In this document: in pieces, positions 34,454 to 44,697 of the stretch | Layout of the letters: each line of letters starts with the position of its first letter | Numbering within the stretch: the first letter of the stretch is position 1 | NCBI GenBank assembly: GCA_030522415.1 | Contig: CM060114.1 | Coordinates: 23,603,304 to 23,667,303 of the forward strand | From: Channallabes apus | Taxonomy: Eukaryota > Chordata > Actinopteri > Siluriformes > Clariidae | Direction of reading: 5' to 3' | DNA length: 64,000 nucleotides | Translations under genes and position numbers: made by a program | The notes under the pieces: model-generated | What the model saw: only the letters and a program-made list of their open reading frames with translations | Told to the model about the DNA's origin: nothing | The model's database searches: none

Positions 34454-35794
34454 GTGAGCGTTCTTTGCAATTATAGACCAATCTCAAAACTTCCATTTTT
34501 GGCAAAGATTCTAGAGAAATGTGTTCTGACCCAACTGGAGTCATTTATTGACGAAAATCACATCGGTGGAATATTTCAGTCGGGTTTTAAGAAGCACCAT
34601 AGCACAGAGACCGTGTTATTGAAGGTTTTTAATGATATTTTTTTGTCAACCGATCAAGGGAATGTGACTGTTCTTCTGCTGCTGGATCTTACAGCAGCGT
34701 TTGATACGGTTGACCACCATATTCTGATTTCCCGGCTTGAAACATGTGTAGGCATCACTGGAAATGCCTTAAATTGGTTTAAGTCCTACCTCCTAAATAG
34801 ACGTTTCTCTGTTTGCATGGGTGAATGTACATCAATTTCATCACCTTTAGCGTGTGGCATTCCACAGGGGTCCGTTTTGGCACCACTTCTTTTTTCTATC
34901 TATATGTTTCCTTTGGGTTCAATTCTGCGTAAATACAATGTGTCATTTCACTGCTATGCAGATGATACACAGCTGTATATACCATTTAAGTCAAATGACT
35001 CCACTGCCATAGAAAGATTGCTGGCTTGTCTTAATGAAGTTAAGGCATGGATGTCTATAATTTTTTTGAGCCTAAATGAATCAAAAACAGAATTGATTTT
35101 ATTTGGTCCCTCCGAACCTGATAACGCAGTTGAATCTAAGCTGGGTCCTTTGTGCCAGTTTAGAAAATATCATGTAAAAAATCTGGGTATGATTTGTGAT
35201 AGTGCACTTAAATTTGACAAGCAAATTAATGAAATCGTTAGAACGAGCTTCTTTAAACTGAGGATGATTTCTAAAATAAAGCCCTTTTTATCCAAGAAAG
35301 ATTTGGAAAAGGTAATCCATGCATTTGTTATCTCGAGATTGGATTATTGTAACTCGCTATATTATGGTGCTCAAAATAAAGTCTTAAATAGATTGCAGAT
35401 GGTCCAGAATGCGGCTGCAAGACTGCTTACAGGCACGTGCAAATTCGAACGTATTACTCCGGTGTTAAAAGCTCTGCATTGGTTGCCTGTCACTTTTAGG
35501 ATAAATTTTAAAATTTTAGTATTTGTTTTCAAATCTTTACATGGTTTAGCACCAACCTATATTGCTGACCTAATCCAGGAACAAAAGCCAACGAGATTAT
35601 TACGATCTCAATCACAGAAACTTCTTGTTGTTCCTCGGTCTAAGATGAGGTCTAGAGGGGACCGCGCTTTTGCGGTTGCTGCCCCTAATTTATGGAACAG
35701 TTTGCCTTCATATATTAGGCACTTGACTACGCTTGGCCAGTTTAAAAGCCATCTGAAGACATATTTTTTTATGATAGCGTTTGATCAAGGATAA
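34391..35794 (+). CDS. L2-C reverse transcriptase, truncated but uninterrupted
   Basis: 467-codon open frame. The first 20 or so codons (to about 34453) are Tc1 sequence, so the ATG is accidental. The LINE part begins at NYRPISKLPFLAKILEK and keeps STETVLLKVFNDIF, LLDLTAAFDTVDHHIL (first catalytic Asp), [30 protein letters not shown] (catalytic YADD at 34954-34965), SRLDYCNSLYYG, NAAARLLTGTCKFERITPV, LHWLPVTFRINFKILVF and LWNSLPSYIRHLTTLGQFKSHLKT. No stop or frameshift, which argues for fairly recent insertion. No endonuclease domain is present, so it is not autonomous. It is a distinct family from L2-A and L2-B. Confidence 0.85.
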   Translation: MPKPYTSNFKAEAAAEDHTWYVSVLCNYRPISKLPFLAKILEKCVLTQLESFIDENHIGGIFQSGFKKHHSTETVLLKVFNDIFLSTDQGNVTVLLLLDLTAAFDTVDHHILISRLETCVGITGNALNWFKSYLLNRRFSVCMGECTSISSPLACGIPQGSVLAPLLFSIYMFPLGSILRKYNVSFHCYADDTQLYIPFKSNDSTAIERLLACLNEVKAWMSIIFLSLNESKTELILFGPSEPDNAVESKLGPLCQFRKYHVKNLGMICDSALKFDKQINEIVRTSFFKLRMISKIKPFLSKKDLEKVIHAFVISRLDYCNSLYYGAQNKVLNRLQMVQNAAARLLTGTCKFERITPVLKALHWLPVTFRINFKILVFVFKSLHGLAPTYIADLIQEQKPTRLLRSQSQKLLVVPRSKMRSRGDRAFAVAAPNLWNSLPSYIRHLTTLGQFKSHLKTYFFMIAFDQG

Positions 35795-35982
35795 GTGTGA
35801 AGGGCGTTAGTGTCATGTATTTCTTTTTTAAACTCTTTCTTTTTTAAACTCTATTTTAGATATATGGCTATATTTTGTCTTTTATCTGTCTCCTGTTGCT
35901 TATTGTTTTATTGGTTGTACAGCACTATGGTCAACATTGTTGTTTTATTCGGTGCTTTAGAAATAAATTTGAATTTGAATTT
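34454..35982 (+). mobile_element. L2-type LINE (family C), 5'-truncated, inserted in the Tc1 relic
   Basis: Flanked by GGTAC on both sides (34449-34453 and 35983-35987). Its tail is AAATAAATTTGAATTTGAAT. The Tc1 sequence reads through when it is removed. Only the reverse transcriptase part of ORF2 was copied. Confidence 0.92.
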
Positions 35983-36370
35983 GGTACCACTCCTGTCAGC
36001 TAAGAACAGGAAACTTAGGATACAGTTTGCATGGACTCACCAAACTAGGACAATAGAAGAATAGAAAACATTGCCTGACCTGAAGAGTCTTGATTTCTGC
36101 TGTGAACTTCAGATGGTCGTGTTATAATTGGGTGTAAACAACATGAAAGCATGAATCCATCCTGCCATGGATCAACGGTTCAGGCTGGTGTTTGTGGTAT
36201 AATGTTGTGGGGGATATGTACCTGGCACACTTTTGACCCCTTAGTACCAATTAAGCATTGTTTGAATGCCACCGTCTAAGTATTGTTGCTGATTATGTCC
36301 ATCCCTTTATGACTTAAAAATAATTTCAAACTGGTTTCTTGAACATGACAATTAGTTCACTGTACTCAGT
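35983..36370 (+). pseudogene. Tc1-like transposase remnant, right part
   Basis: Encodes, with several stops, SAKNRKLRIQFAWTHQTRTIE and, in broken frames, relics of the catalytic-domain blocks of Tc1 transposases (SDESRF, HESMDPSCL, FSWHTLGPLVP, ADHVHPFMT in intact relatives). It ends near TTCACTGTACTCAGT at about 36370. It is the continuation of 34090-34453. Confidence 0.78.
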
Positions 36371-36889
36371 ACTAGTGGGCCTGAGTATATAAGAATATTT
36401 GCCTGATATAATTTTTTTTTGTGTGTGTGTGTGTGTGTGTGTGTTACAACCTTAGCAGGCTTCTAATGTAACCTGACATCTTACCTTCTCCAAGATGCCA
36501 ATCTCAAAGCAAGCATTATTACCTATTTATTTCTGGAAAAGAGGAATAGGTGAAAAAAGGAAATAGAGGTAATATTGGTTTAAATAAAATCTGATGGTAA
36601 ATATGATAAGCTTAGTTCATACCTTTTCTTAAATTTGATAAAACTAAGGCAGTATTGCTTTAGGCCTGGCTAATCAATAACAAGTAAACAAGCTCAGATT
36701 TAAAGCAGTAAAGTTAATTTAACCGGCTAATATTGAAATATTTACCAGTATAGTTTTCTCAAAAAATTATTATAATAATAAAAAAATAATAATAACCTCA
36801 GGCCAGAAAGGATTTTGCAGGAACTACTCCAAATGATGCGTGTGAGAGAGAGAGGCAACAGATAAAATATTAGCAGATTAAATAGATAG
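36371..36889. other. Non-coding interval with GT microsatellite
   Basis: (GT)n at 36420-36443 after a T run, an AATAAT run near 36770-36795, and no gene. Confidence 0.6.
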
Positions 36890-37503
36890 TACAGATGTCG
36901 CCTTTAAGACTGCTCCTGTTTTCCCGCGAGATGCCGCAATTTAGCGCGCGGCGTGCCGCGACTTGCCGGAGGCAACATTCAGGAATTTAAAATAAATGTG
37001 TTGTGCTTCACTGAATATCCGCCAGATGGCGCATGGAAGGACTTTATCTAAAAGCCTGACCAAGTACAAATGAATTGTGTATAAGGTTAACCGTTAACTT
37101 AAAACAATATTGTTTCCAATGTTGTAGCAAACATGAATTTTATTTGGTTTTACAACAGATATTTCATAATGAAATATTTTTAATAGCAAATGAACAGCTC
37201 TCTTCTCTCCAATCCACTCCTAAACCACAGTCTCCTATTTCCCTGTGCGTGCGCTGCAACCTGTGAATGAATACACGCAGCGGAGACATGAGCGAAATCT
37301 AATATCGGTTTAAATGGTCTTGACATGTCTTATTTAAAACGTAAAAATGTGTCGCCATCATAAATAGTCATGAATTAAAGTTATATGCTGTTTTCTGGTT
37401 ACATTTTTCTGATTGTACCTATACATAGAAAAAAGTTTATAACGTAAACACACACACACACACACATAAATCATCATTCTTAAATCATCGTGTTCACCCA
37501 TGC

Positions 37504-37730
37504 ACTGAAAAAAAGAACTTGTAAGATTTACTTGATAAAATCCTCTTAACAATTTGCACACATAGATTTTAAGTAAATTTTATTGCTCACCCGTAATTGT
37601 CAGGTAAAATCTACTTAATAATTAAATTAACAATCAAAGAAATCAAGTAAAAGTTACATAATTATATTTAATGATCAAATTAGATATATTTAAAATAATC
37701 AAGTAAAGTTAATTCATTCCCAGATAGCAC
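37504..37730 (+). mobile_element. Possible CACTG-ended MITE fragment
   Basis: CACTGAAAAAAAG followed by GATTTACTTG resembles the minus-strand sequence ending at 18567. The right end was not found and the 3' boundary is a guess. Confidence 0.3.
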
Positions 37731-38019
37731 ACACACACGTCGATAATGCTCCCTAATGCATGTTACAATGACCAAATATGATAATGAATAAATAAACCAC
37801 ACTCTCAGCTAATAATAAAACACAGATTCGTTTATTTTTTATAAAAAATACATTTAATAACAAGCAAACATTTTATTAATTTATACAAAAACGAGAAAAC
37901 AAGGTAACAGTAACTTACAAATGAGGTCTCAATTTGAAAAGATGTATAAAACATAAAACACCACAAATAAGTATTAATCATAGAAACAAAATGAAACACC
38001 AACAGAAATGGTTTATAAC

Positions 38020-39002
38020 TGTGAGGGTTGCCCACTAGAGGGCAGTGTTTTTAGACTGTAGTTTTGTTTCTAGACTCAGTTTCCCAGAAGCCTCCTCAGT
38101 CAGGTGACGTGGATGCTCAGCTGAACTGAGGAGGCTCATTAGCACCGTTATAAATACCTGTTTGTTCTGGGAAACTGGGTCGAGCATTAATTTCTGTTAT
38201 GTGGGTTTTGGTTTCTTCTGGTTTGAGTTTAACAGTATGGTTGGCCTTTTGGTTTCAGGAGCACTTTAAGTTAAGTTTGTATTTGCTTTGATTTAGTTTA
38301 TGTCTCTTTGTCTCCTAGCAGGATTAGCCTCTAGGAGAATTAGCCTTTTGTGTTTACCCTTTTGTGTAAGTAACCCCCATTGCATGTTTAGCTAGTAGTC
38401 TGTTTAAATACTAATGGGGGTTATACTAACATGTTTAGATCTTAGTCTGTCTAGTCTTTGAGCCTGTCTAGTCTCCTTGTCTGCTTAGCTCTTAGTCTGT
38501 TTAGGTACTAACATCTTTAGCCACTAACCTTTAGAGTTCTTAGTCTGTTTCATACCTAGTCTGCTGTGTACCTTGTCTGTTCATTCCCTTGGGTCTCAGG
38601 CTACTGGCCTGTGTAGCCATTAGTCTGATTAGCTATGAGCTAGCTTAGCAGCTAATGTGCAGCTCAGCCAGTAGACCTAGCCAAGCCTGTCTTGTTTGTT
38701 TATCCCTTGCATGCATAGTCCCTAATGTTTAGTCCGTTAGACTGTTTCGTGTGTCTTGTCTTGTCCAGTTTGTATCCCATGTCTGTATTGTGAATCAATG
38801 TATGTAATCCCTAGTCTTATGTCTAAGTGTTTGAGTTCTGTTACAATATGCTCCCAAGTTTAAGCCAACTTCCTTTGTTCATGTTTTGCTTGTTTGGTTT
38901 ATTATTATTCTCATTAAAGACTATTTTCTGTTTCACTGCATCCCCTCTGCATTTATGCCTCAACACCAAGCCCACAGTCCAACAACATAGCAGAACATGA
39001 CA
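38020..39002 (+). mobile_element. Solo LTR, 983 bp (unidentified LTR family, copy 1)
   Basis: TGTGAGGGTTGCCC ... CAGAACATGACA (TG..CA) with a perfect 5-bp duplication ATAAC (38015-38019 and 39003-39007). TATA-like GTTATAAATACC near 38150. Its middle is built of degenerate TAGTCTGTTTAG-type units (38395-38770). A second copy lies inverted at 46283-47251. No coding region is attached, so it is a recombined solo LTR. Confidence 0.85.
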
Positions 39003-39169
39003 ATAACTGTCCGTTGTGATTTTTAAATATGACCGTCAGATATGTTGGTCAGGTGCAGGCACACTTTCAGTCACAAACTGCTGTGAAAAAATACAGAGAT
39101 AGATATTCAATTAAAATTCATGATACTTAATTTAGCAAATGAACAATATTTATACTTTGTTCCTCTCGC

Positions 39170-39368
39170 TTCACAACTCATGAGAACAGACTGAAACCAG
39201 AACCGGAGATTAAGGAAAAAGCAAGAATCATGTGTGGAAAGATTAAGCATGCAAGGTCACAGGATGACTCTACTACTTTTTCTTGTCTGCAATGTGATTT
39301 AGACAAATTAGAGCTGCTGTCAATACTGTATGAACATGTGTACGGGTTCTTTACAGTTGAAATTTAAC
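39170..39368 (+). other. Candidate coding exon, 60-odd codons, unidentified
   Basis: An open stretch ends in TAA at 39366 and encodes a charged segment (RLKPEPEIKEKARIMCGKIK), a CLQCDLDKLELL stretch and a hydrophobic aromatic end (YEHVYGFFTVEI). It follows a pyrimidine-rich run near 39157-39172, so it could be a terminal exon. There is no ATG in frame at its start. It lies inside the TIR element at 36892-40013 and could be a captured gene piece or a chance ORF. Confidence 0.25.
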
Positions 39369-39479
39369 TTGTAACTTATTAATAAAATTCGGATTCAGAA
39401 AAATTTTTTTATTGCTAGTGCTCTTTTACCATTTAATGCTTTAACACACAAAACTCAGTTTGTTCAGAAATGGCATCTC

Positions 39480-39990
39480 ACTGGCGAGCCTTTCTCTGAA
39501 CACGCCGTTTTCATGAGGGGTGGGGGTAAGAAACACACATCTCGGTTTATTAATCCGCGCTCGGTTCGTTATTTATTTATTTACCACAGGACCCCTGGGG
39601 GGCTCCGTAGGTTCAGGTTTTTACACGAAAACGGTGTTTTGTGAATCTCCACACTATTAAAAACTGAAATATTGCTAATTGTACGTCCTGAGATTAAGAT
39701 GAACATTAATTGGGAGTCATGAAAGCGAGAATCACATCCAAAACAGAAAGCTAAACTTAGCTCGAACACGACCAGCTCCAGCCACGCCGTGTAGTACCTC
39801 CGTGATGATTCCCAACCGACTGATCCACAGCACGGGTACAACGTTTCCAAACACGCATGCGCGGTTTAATTTGAAATTTTCTGCTTCAGTAGATACTTCA
39901 GACTGAAACACGACTGCCCCCTACAGGTAATGAAGGGCATTTTCACAGCTGAAAAGCCGCGGCAAGTCGTGGGATCATTTTCTCGAAACG
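39480..39990. promoter_or_regulatory. CpG-richer, promoter-like stretch
   Basis: Higher CpG than its surroundings, with an NRF1-like GCATGCGC near 39856 and no TATA box. No following exon could be shown. It is part of the unclassified TIR element. Confidence 0.25.
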
Positions 39991-40083
39991 TGCGTTTTTA
40001 ATGGCGACATCTGTACATGCATTCCTGTTTAGCAGTTTGGTAACTTCATCTATATTTCTGTTTCTATTTCAGATTCTCATAAC

Positions 40084-40564
40084 TGTAATGAAGACAGACT
40101 CCACACGATAGTAAGTAAGAATGAGAAAAGGTTTATTTACACTTCGGATGCAATGGATGCACGGAGGAGCAAGGCATATGGGAAACTAGCTGTAGAGCAG
40201 CGATAAAAGGTATGTTTTACTTTATGTTGATGGCAAGGAGACGGGGTGTCGGAAACCCAAACTGGCGAGGCGTGGAGAGGAGTGCATGCGGCACCATGAC
40301 GACGCGGAACAACAACACAGAGATGGAGACAGGAACTGCTTCTAGGAACAAGAGCACAAAGTAAGTCACTGGATATCATTTGTTTTCCTTACGTGAGCTT
40401 AGGAAGTTGAGTCCACTTCGTAGATACGAGGCCGGACACTGACTGAGGTGCTGAGTGTGGTTATATGCTGTTGATTGGTGACAGGTGATGGTGATTAGAA
40501 CTCTGGAGATATAGGCGTGGTGTTTTACTGAGTTCGGAGCCTGGCCTGGCTGTGTATTATAACA
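40084..40564 (-). mobile_element. Probable solo LTR, 481 bp
   Basis: On the minus strand it runs TGTTATAATACACAGCC ... CTTCATTACA (TG..CA) with AATAAA on the minus strand about 50 bp from its end (near 40133) and a TATAACC-type box near 40465. Flanks ATAAC and GGCAT do not match, so the target duplication is lost or an edge is wrong. Confidence 0.45.
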
Positions 40565-41288
40565 GGCATTATGTTTAGCAATCATTATGTTCAATAAAAT
40601 GGATTGGGAAAAGTTATTATTATTATTGTTATTGTTTTTGATTGTTTATTTCTATCAACTTTTTACCAGGAAAGATAGTCCCAACAGTACTTCCAGCTCT
40701 ATTGTCTTGTTGCGTTGCTTTATACTTCTTGTTTGTGTGCCCACAATGTCCTCAAGATTAAAGATTGTCCCATTTCTATATGAAGAATTCATAAAGGGTA
40801 TTCATAAGCAACACTGAGAACAAGAACAATCACACAATTGAACAAGTGTAAAGTGGTGCCATCCAAACCTTGGTGCACAAGCAAGTGAAGTGAGACCGCT
40901 TAAATATGCCAGTGTGAACAGGCGATTCAGAACTTTATACTAATTAATTAAATCTAATGTCTAATGTTATGATTTGGTCCTAACCAAGCTCCAAATATGA
41001 ACACCCCAACGCAAATCATTCTACTCCACTTAGGCTCTTCGGATCCGGGGTCTCCGCAGGCAAAACCCTGGATGAAGAGGTCATAATCTTTGAGTCAACG
41101 CTGACCTTCCCCCTCTAGGCATTACACCATTTGTGGCTTGCCTCACATCAGAAGCATCACTTGCCCCTGGTGCCAGCTGATGCCTAATTGCGTGGGCACT
41201 CCCATGTCTTCTTCAGGCTCAGGGGCAAGGTCTGAAGCCTCAGGGTCTGGTTTGATGGGCAGAGGTGAGGCTTCATGCCTATAGCCAG
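40565..41288. other. Non-coding interval, with part of a split minus-strand ORF
   Basis: Two ORFs are present: a 76-codon plus ORF (40587-40817) with a hydrophobic Leu-rich start but no recognisable family, and the C-terminal part of a minus-strand frame (41143-41288) that continues beyond the next element at 41868. Confidence 0.45.
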
Positions 41289-41859
41289 CAGTGGTGTCAA
41301 AAGTATTCACATTCATTACTTGAGTAGAAGTATAGATACTAGGGTTCAAAAATACTTCTTTAGAAGTTGAAGTATCAACCCAAGCTTTTTACTTAAGTAA
41401 AAGTTTAAAAGTACTGGTTTCAAAACTACTTAAAGTATAAAAGTTAAAGTACCGTGAGGGGCGACAAAAGCATTAAGGTCTCGCTTTCTAATCATGCAAC
41501 GGGGGGGCATTGTGCGCGTTCTGATCATGTGACGGGGGGGGGGGGCGTTGTGCGAGTTCTGATCATGTGACGGGGGGGGGGGGGGGCGTTGTGCGCGTTC
41601 TGATCATGTGACGGGGGGGGGGGGGGCGTTGTGATCATGTGACGGGGGGGGGGGGGTTGCGCGTTCTAATCATAAAAATAGATTAATGAGGCTATTTTTA
41701 AAAAGTAAGGAGTAGAAAGTACAGATAATTGCTTAAAAATGTAAGGAGTAGAAGTAAAAAGTCGGCTGAAAAATAATTACTCCAGTAAAGTATAGATACC
41801 CAAAATTTCTACTTAAGTAAGGTAACGAAGTATTTGTACTTCGTTACTTGACACCTCTG
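41289..41859. mobile_element. Non-autonomous hAT element (MITE) with internal G-rich minisatellite
   Basis: Ends CAGTGGTGTCAA and, inward from the right, CAGAGGTGTCAA. Perfect 8-bp duplication ATAGCCAG at 41281-41288 and 41860-41867. Arms with ACTTGAGTAGAAGTATAGATACT-like sequence are inverted at both ends, as in a frequent fish hAT MITE family. The middle (41486-41655) is a minisatellite of about four GATCATGTGACGGGGGG-type units. Confidence 0.88.
41486..41655. repeat. G-rich minisatellite (GATCATGTGACGGGGGG units)
   Basis: Units start near 41494, 41523, 41561, 41600 and 41634, with G runs of 7-14. The same unit, on the other strand and with shorter C runs, fills 24708-24800. Confidence 0.85.
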
Positions 41860-41867
41860 ATAGCCAG

Positions 41868-42328
41868 GGGGGCGACTGGTTAGTTTACTTGGAGCTGTGT
41901 TTATAGGATGGAGGATGTTCCTTGTCTGTAGATGGCAGGGTGTTGTAACCGTGCTTTGATGAAGACACTTATGGTGTGAGCAGAGACACCATAAATGCAA
42001 CATTTGCCCTTTCTGGTGGAAATTGGGAAGGGTTAGAACTCAAATATTATTGAGCACTGCAGAATAAATGCATTGTGCCTCTCTGGCTCAGAATCAATTC
42101 ACGAAATGGCTAGCCAAGTCTGGTTGCAAGTCAATTAATTAAGCCCATGCAGTTCCAAAATATAAATAATTAGGGCTTTATCATGTTTATCAAGCACTCT
42201 TGCTTGGCCCCAAAAAATAAACAGAGCTCTGCTGTCTCATCACAACCAGACAGGGCTCTGAACGCTCAAAAATAAATTCTTGTTCTCACTGGATGAGTCA
42301 ACGATTTTTTTCAGGGGGTCTCATATGA
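41868..42328. other. Non-coding interval
   Basis: Apart from the minus ORF half noted above I see nothing. The L2-B fragment begins at about 42329. Confidence 0.5.
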
Positions 42329-42334
42329 TTAGGG

Positions 42335-43477
42335 TTGTGTAACTACAGTATGATTGTATTACTCGACTTCAGTGCAGCTTTTGACACCATTGATCATGCT
42401 ATTCTTCTTCACAGATTAGAAAATGTAGTAGGAATTAAGGGTACAGCCCTCTCCTGGCTCAGATCCTATTTGACCGATCGTTATCAGTATGTAGACTTAA
42501 ATGGTGATTATTCTGCATGTTCTCTAGTGGAGTTTGGCATTCCGCAGGGTTCAGTTTTAGGCCCACTGCTTTTTTCCCTTTACATGCTTCTTCTGGGCAA
42601 CATAATCCGTAAGCATGGTATTAGTTTTCATTGTTATGCTGACGACATACAGTTATATGTCTCAGCAAAACCTGATGAGAAAAACCATCTAACTAAAGTT
42701 GAGCAATGTGTGCAGGACATAAGAAATTGGATGCTAAATAACTTCCTTCTGCTTAATCCGGATAAGACAGAAGTTCTAGTCACAGGACCGCATACAGCTA
42801 GGAGTGAAATCTTAGATCACACCGTAACTTTAGATGGCCTTTCTGTTCCATCAAGTGCAACAGTAAAAGACCTCGGCGTGATTATAGATTCCAGTCTTTC
42901 ATTTGAAGCTCATGTAGATAATATCACCAGGATAGCATACTTTCACCTCAGAAATATTGCCAAGATAATAAATATATTGTCGCTAAACGATGCAGAAAAA
43001 CTAGTTCATGCTTTTATCACTTCTAGGTTGGACTATTGTAATGCCTTACTGTCTGGTTGTTCAGCTAGGTGCATGAACAAGCTTCAGCTACTCCAGAATG
43101 CAGCAGCGAGAGTCCTCACTAGAACAAGAAGATATGAGCACATCACACCTATCCTATTTTCACTGCATTGGCTCCCTGTGAAATTTCGCATTGATTTTAA
43201 AATACTACTCTTGACATATAAAGCATTAAATGGTCTCGCGCTGCATTATCTGAGCGAACTGCTAGTGTCTTACAATCCGCCATGCCTACTTCGATCAAAG
43301 GATGCAGGCTGCTTGGCAGTACCGCGTATTATGAAAACTACAGCTGGGGGCAGAGCTTTTTCTTACAAAGCCCCAAAATTATGGAATAGTCTTCCAAATA
43401 GTGTTCGGGACTCAGACACAGTCTCAGTGTTTAAGTCTAGGCTAAAAACCTATTTATTTAGCCAAGCATTTTTATAA
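42335..43477 (+). CDS. L2-B reverse transcriptase, 5'-truncated, open
   Basis: 380-codon open frame: [17 protein letters not shown] (first catalytic Asp), [48 protein letters not shown] (YADD kept near 42637), [92 protein letters not shown] and LWNSLPNSVRDSDTVSVFKSRLKTYLF. The ATG is accidental, and the element lacks endonuclease and ORF1, so it is a dead-on-arrival copy despite the open frame. Confidence 0.85.
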   Translation: MCNYSMIVLLDFSAAFDTIDHAILLHRLENVVGIKGTALSWLRSYLTDRYQYVDLNGDYSACSLVEFGIPQGSVLGPLLFSLYMLLLGNIIRKHGISFHCYADDIQLYVSAKPDEKNHLTKVEQCVQDIRNWMLNNFLLLNPDKTEVLVTGPHTARSEILDHTVTLDGLSVPSSATVKDLGVIIDSSLSFEAHVDNITRIAYFHLRNIAKIINILSLNDAEKLVHAFITSRLDYCNALLSGCSARCMNKLQLLQNAAARVLTRTRRYEHITPILFSLHWLPVKFRIDFKILLLTYKALNGLALHYLSELLVSYNPPCLLRSKDAGCLAVPRIMKTTAGGRAFSYKAPKLWNSLPNSVRDSDTVSVFKSRLKTYLFSQAFL

Positions 43478-43779
43478 ATAGATTTGCCTTAGGTAAAGGA
43501 GCAGATCTGGGAGACTCAAGGACGTAGAGTATTATGGTGAACTGTTATGTTTAGATGCTGTCTTCCTCACTCTCATTTGATCACTCAGGTTTGTTGACGG
43601 TGAGGTGATTTTTTGCTTTACATCTCAGGGAGCCCTCATGTTTGTGTTTCCTTCTGGTTCTCCCTTTCAGTTGTGCTGTCATAGTTAGTCCTGCCGGAGT
43701 CCCTGCTTGCACTCTACAGTAAATATACATTCACATTATACATTGTGACTGTGACCATACCTAATTGCAATCTCTCCTC

Positions 43780-43860
43780 CGCTTCTCTTTCTCCCCCTCT
43801 TTCTCTTTCCTCTCTCCCCCTGTCTCCCCCTTTCACTCTTTCTCTCTCTCTCTCTCTCTC
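43780..43860. repeat. Pyrimidine-rich CT tract in the L2-B 3' UTR
   Basis: CT/CCC-rich run ending in (TC)n. The copy at 50168-50250 has the complementary GA-rich run, so it is part of the family. Confidence 0.85.
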
Positions 43861-44697
43861 TGTCGAGCTACACATGTCGTTCCTGAGCTGCCAGTGATCC
43901 AGACTCCCTCTGCCCTCCGGACCTGTCTGTTCCATCCTGGTGCCCCGCTATGGTTGGAGGTCTGAGGCTAAGAGCGCACATTTAATGCTCCCTTTATAAT
44001 AATGCTGGCTGCTTCTATAGACTTTGACTGTCTTTGCCTTTATCTTATATCTTGACACGTGCTTTGTCTTTGTTTTTCAGGGGCCTTAAATAAGTGTGCG
44101 AACAGGTGCAGTGCATTCACACTGAATGCCTTTAATGGCGCCGTTGCCTTGCAACTGCATGTGTAGATGACTATGGCTCTGCCTGTTCAGAAATTTGTGG
44201 GGAGGCCGCCTGCATATCTGCCTGTTTTGAATAGTGCAGAATGTTTTCTCACAGTTCTGGGCCCGGTTTCTTGAAAGCTTCTTAGTGCTAAGTAGTTCTT
44301 AAGTTGTACCTTAACCTTTCTCTTAATGTTATGGCGCATTTCCAGAAACGTTCTTACGCTAAGTATCTCTTAGCTAAGTCACACGTTCGTAAGGTTGGTC
44401 TGAACCAACCTTACCTCATTCTTAGCGTAGTTTCAGCTCAAGACGCTAGTCACCGCCACTGAGCAGCATCTTTATAAACCAGCGTTGTATGCAAACACAT
44501 TATGGCACATTATCAAAGTCGTTTTAATGATGGAATATACTGTAGACCTGTTTAAGAATGTTATTTTATTTGATATCAGAACTAATAGAGTGACTTTTAA
44601 TTAGCCTATTTCATAATGTGACTAACGCATTAAAATTGGCAAAGGTGGCAAACAATTTACAGCGTGGTGTTGTGTTAAACTGAAGACGGCGCTGTCC

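Larger units (their letters stand above)
36892..40013. mobile_element. TA-flanked DNA element with CAGATGTCGCC inverted ends, class uncertain
   Basis: The left end CAGATGTCGCC (36892-36902) is the perfect inverse of the right end (40003-40013), followed on each side by one differing base and TTAA. Both ends are bordered by TA (36890-36891 and 40014-40015). Subterminal CGACTTGCCG is also inverted (36960 and near 39964). Net length without the solo LTR (38020-39002) is about 2.1 kb. I recognise no transposase. A TA duplication suggests a Tc1/mariner-like mechanism or a non-autonomous relic. Confidence 0.55.
41143..42003 (-). pseudogene. Minus-strand ORF of 93 codons split by a hAT element (unidentified)
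   Basis: Upstream half 42003-41860 (MLHLWCLCSHHKCLHQ to TSRPPGY) and downstream half 41288-41143 (RHEASPLPIKPDPEASDLAP to QVMLLM) are in the same frame. The element plus one target copy is 579 bp, a multiple of three, and leaving it out joins GY to RHEA. The protein is Pro/Glu-rich in its second half. I do not recognise it; it may be an old repeat rather than a gene. Confidence 0.3.
42329..43964 (+). mobile_element. L2-type LINE (family B), truncated at both ends
   Basis: Starts inside the reverse transcriptase (GGGTTGTGTAACTACAGTAT, compare 51684-51701 on the other strand) and stops in the 3' UTR after GGTTGGAGGTCT at 43964. The terminal 400 bp with the TTTGAGACAATG block are missing. It lies inverted relative to the copy at 49531-51998. 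Confidence 0.9.

Noticed and set aside
40074..40111. Apparent exon with acceptor TTTCTATTTCAG and donor GTAAGT
   Set aside because: Most of it lies inside the probable LTR at 40084-40564, so the donor is LTR sequence and the pairing is probably accidental.
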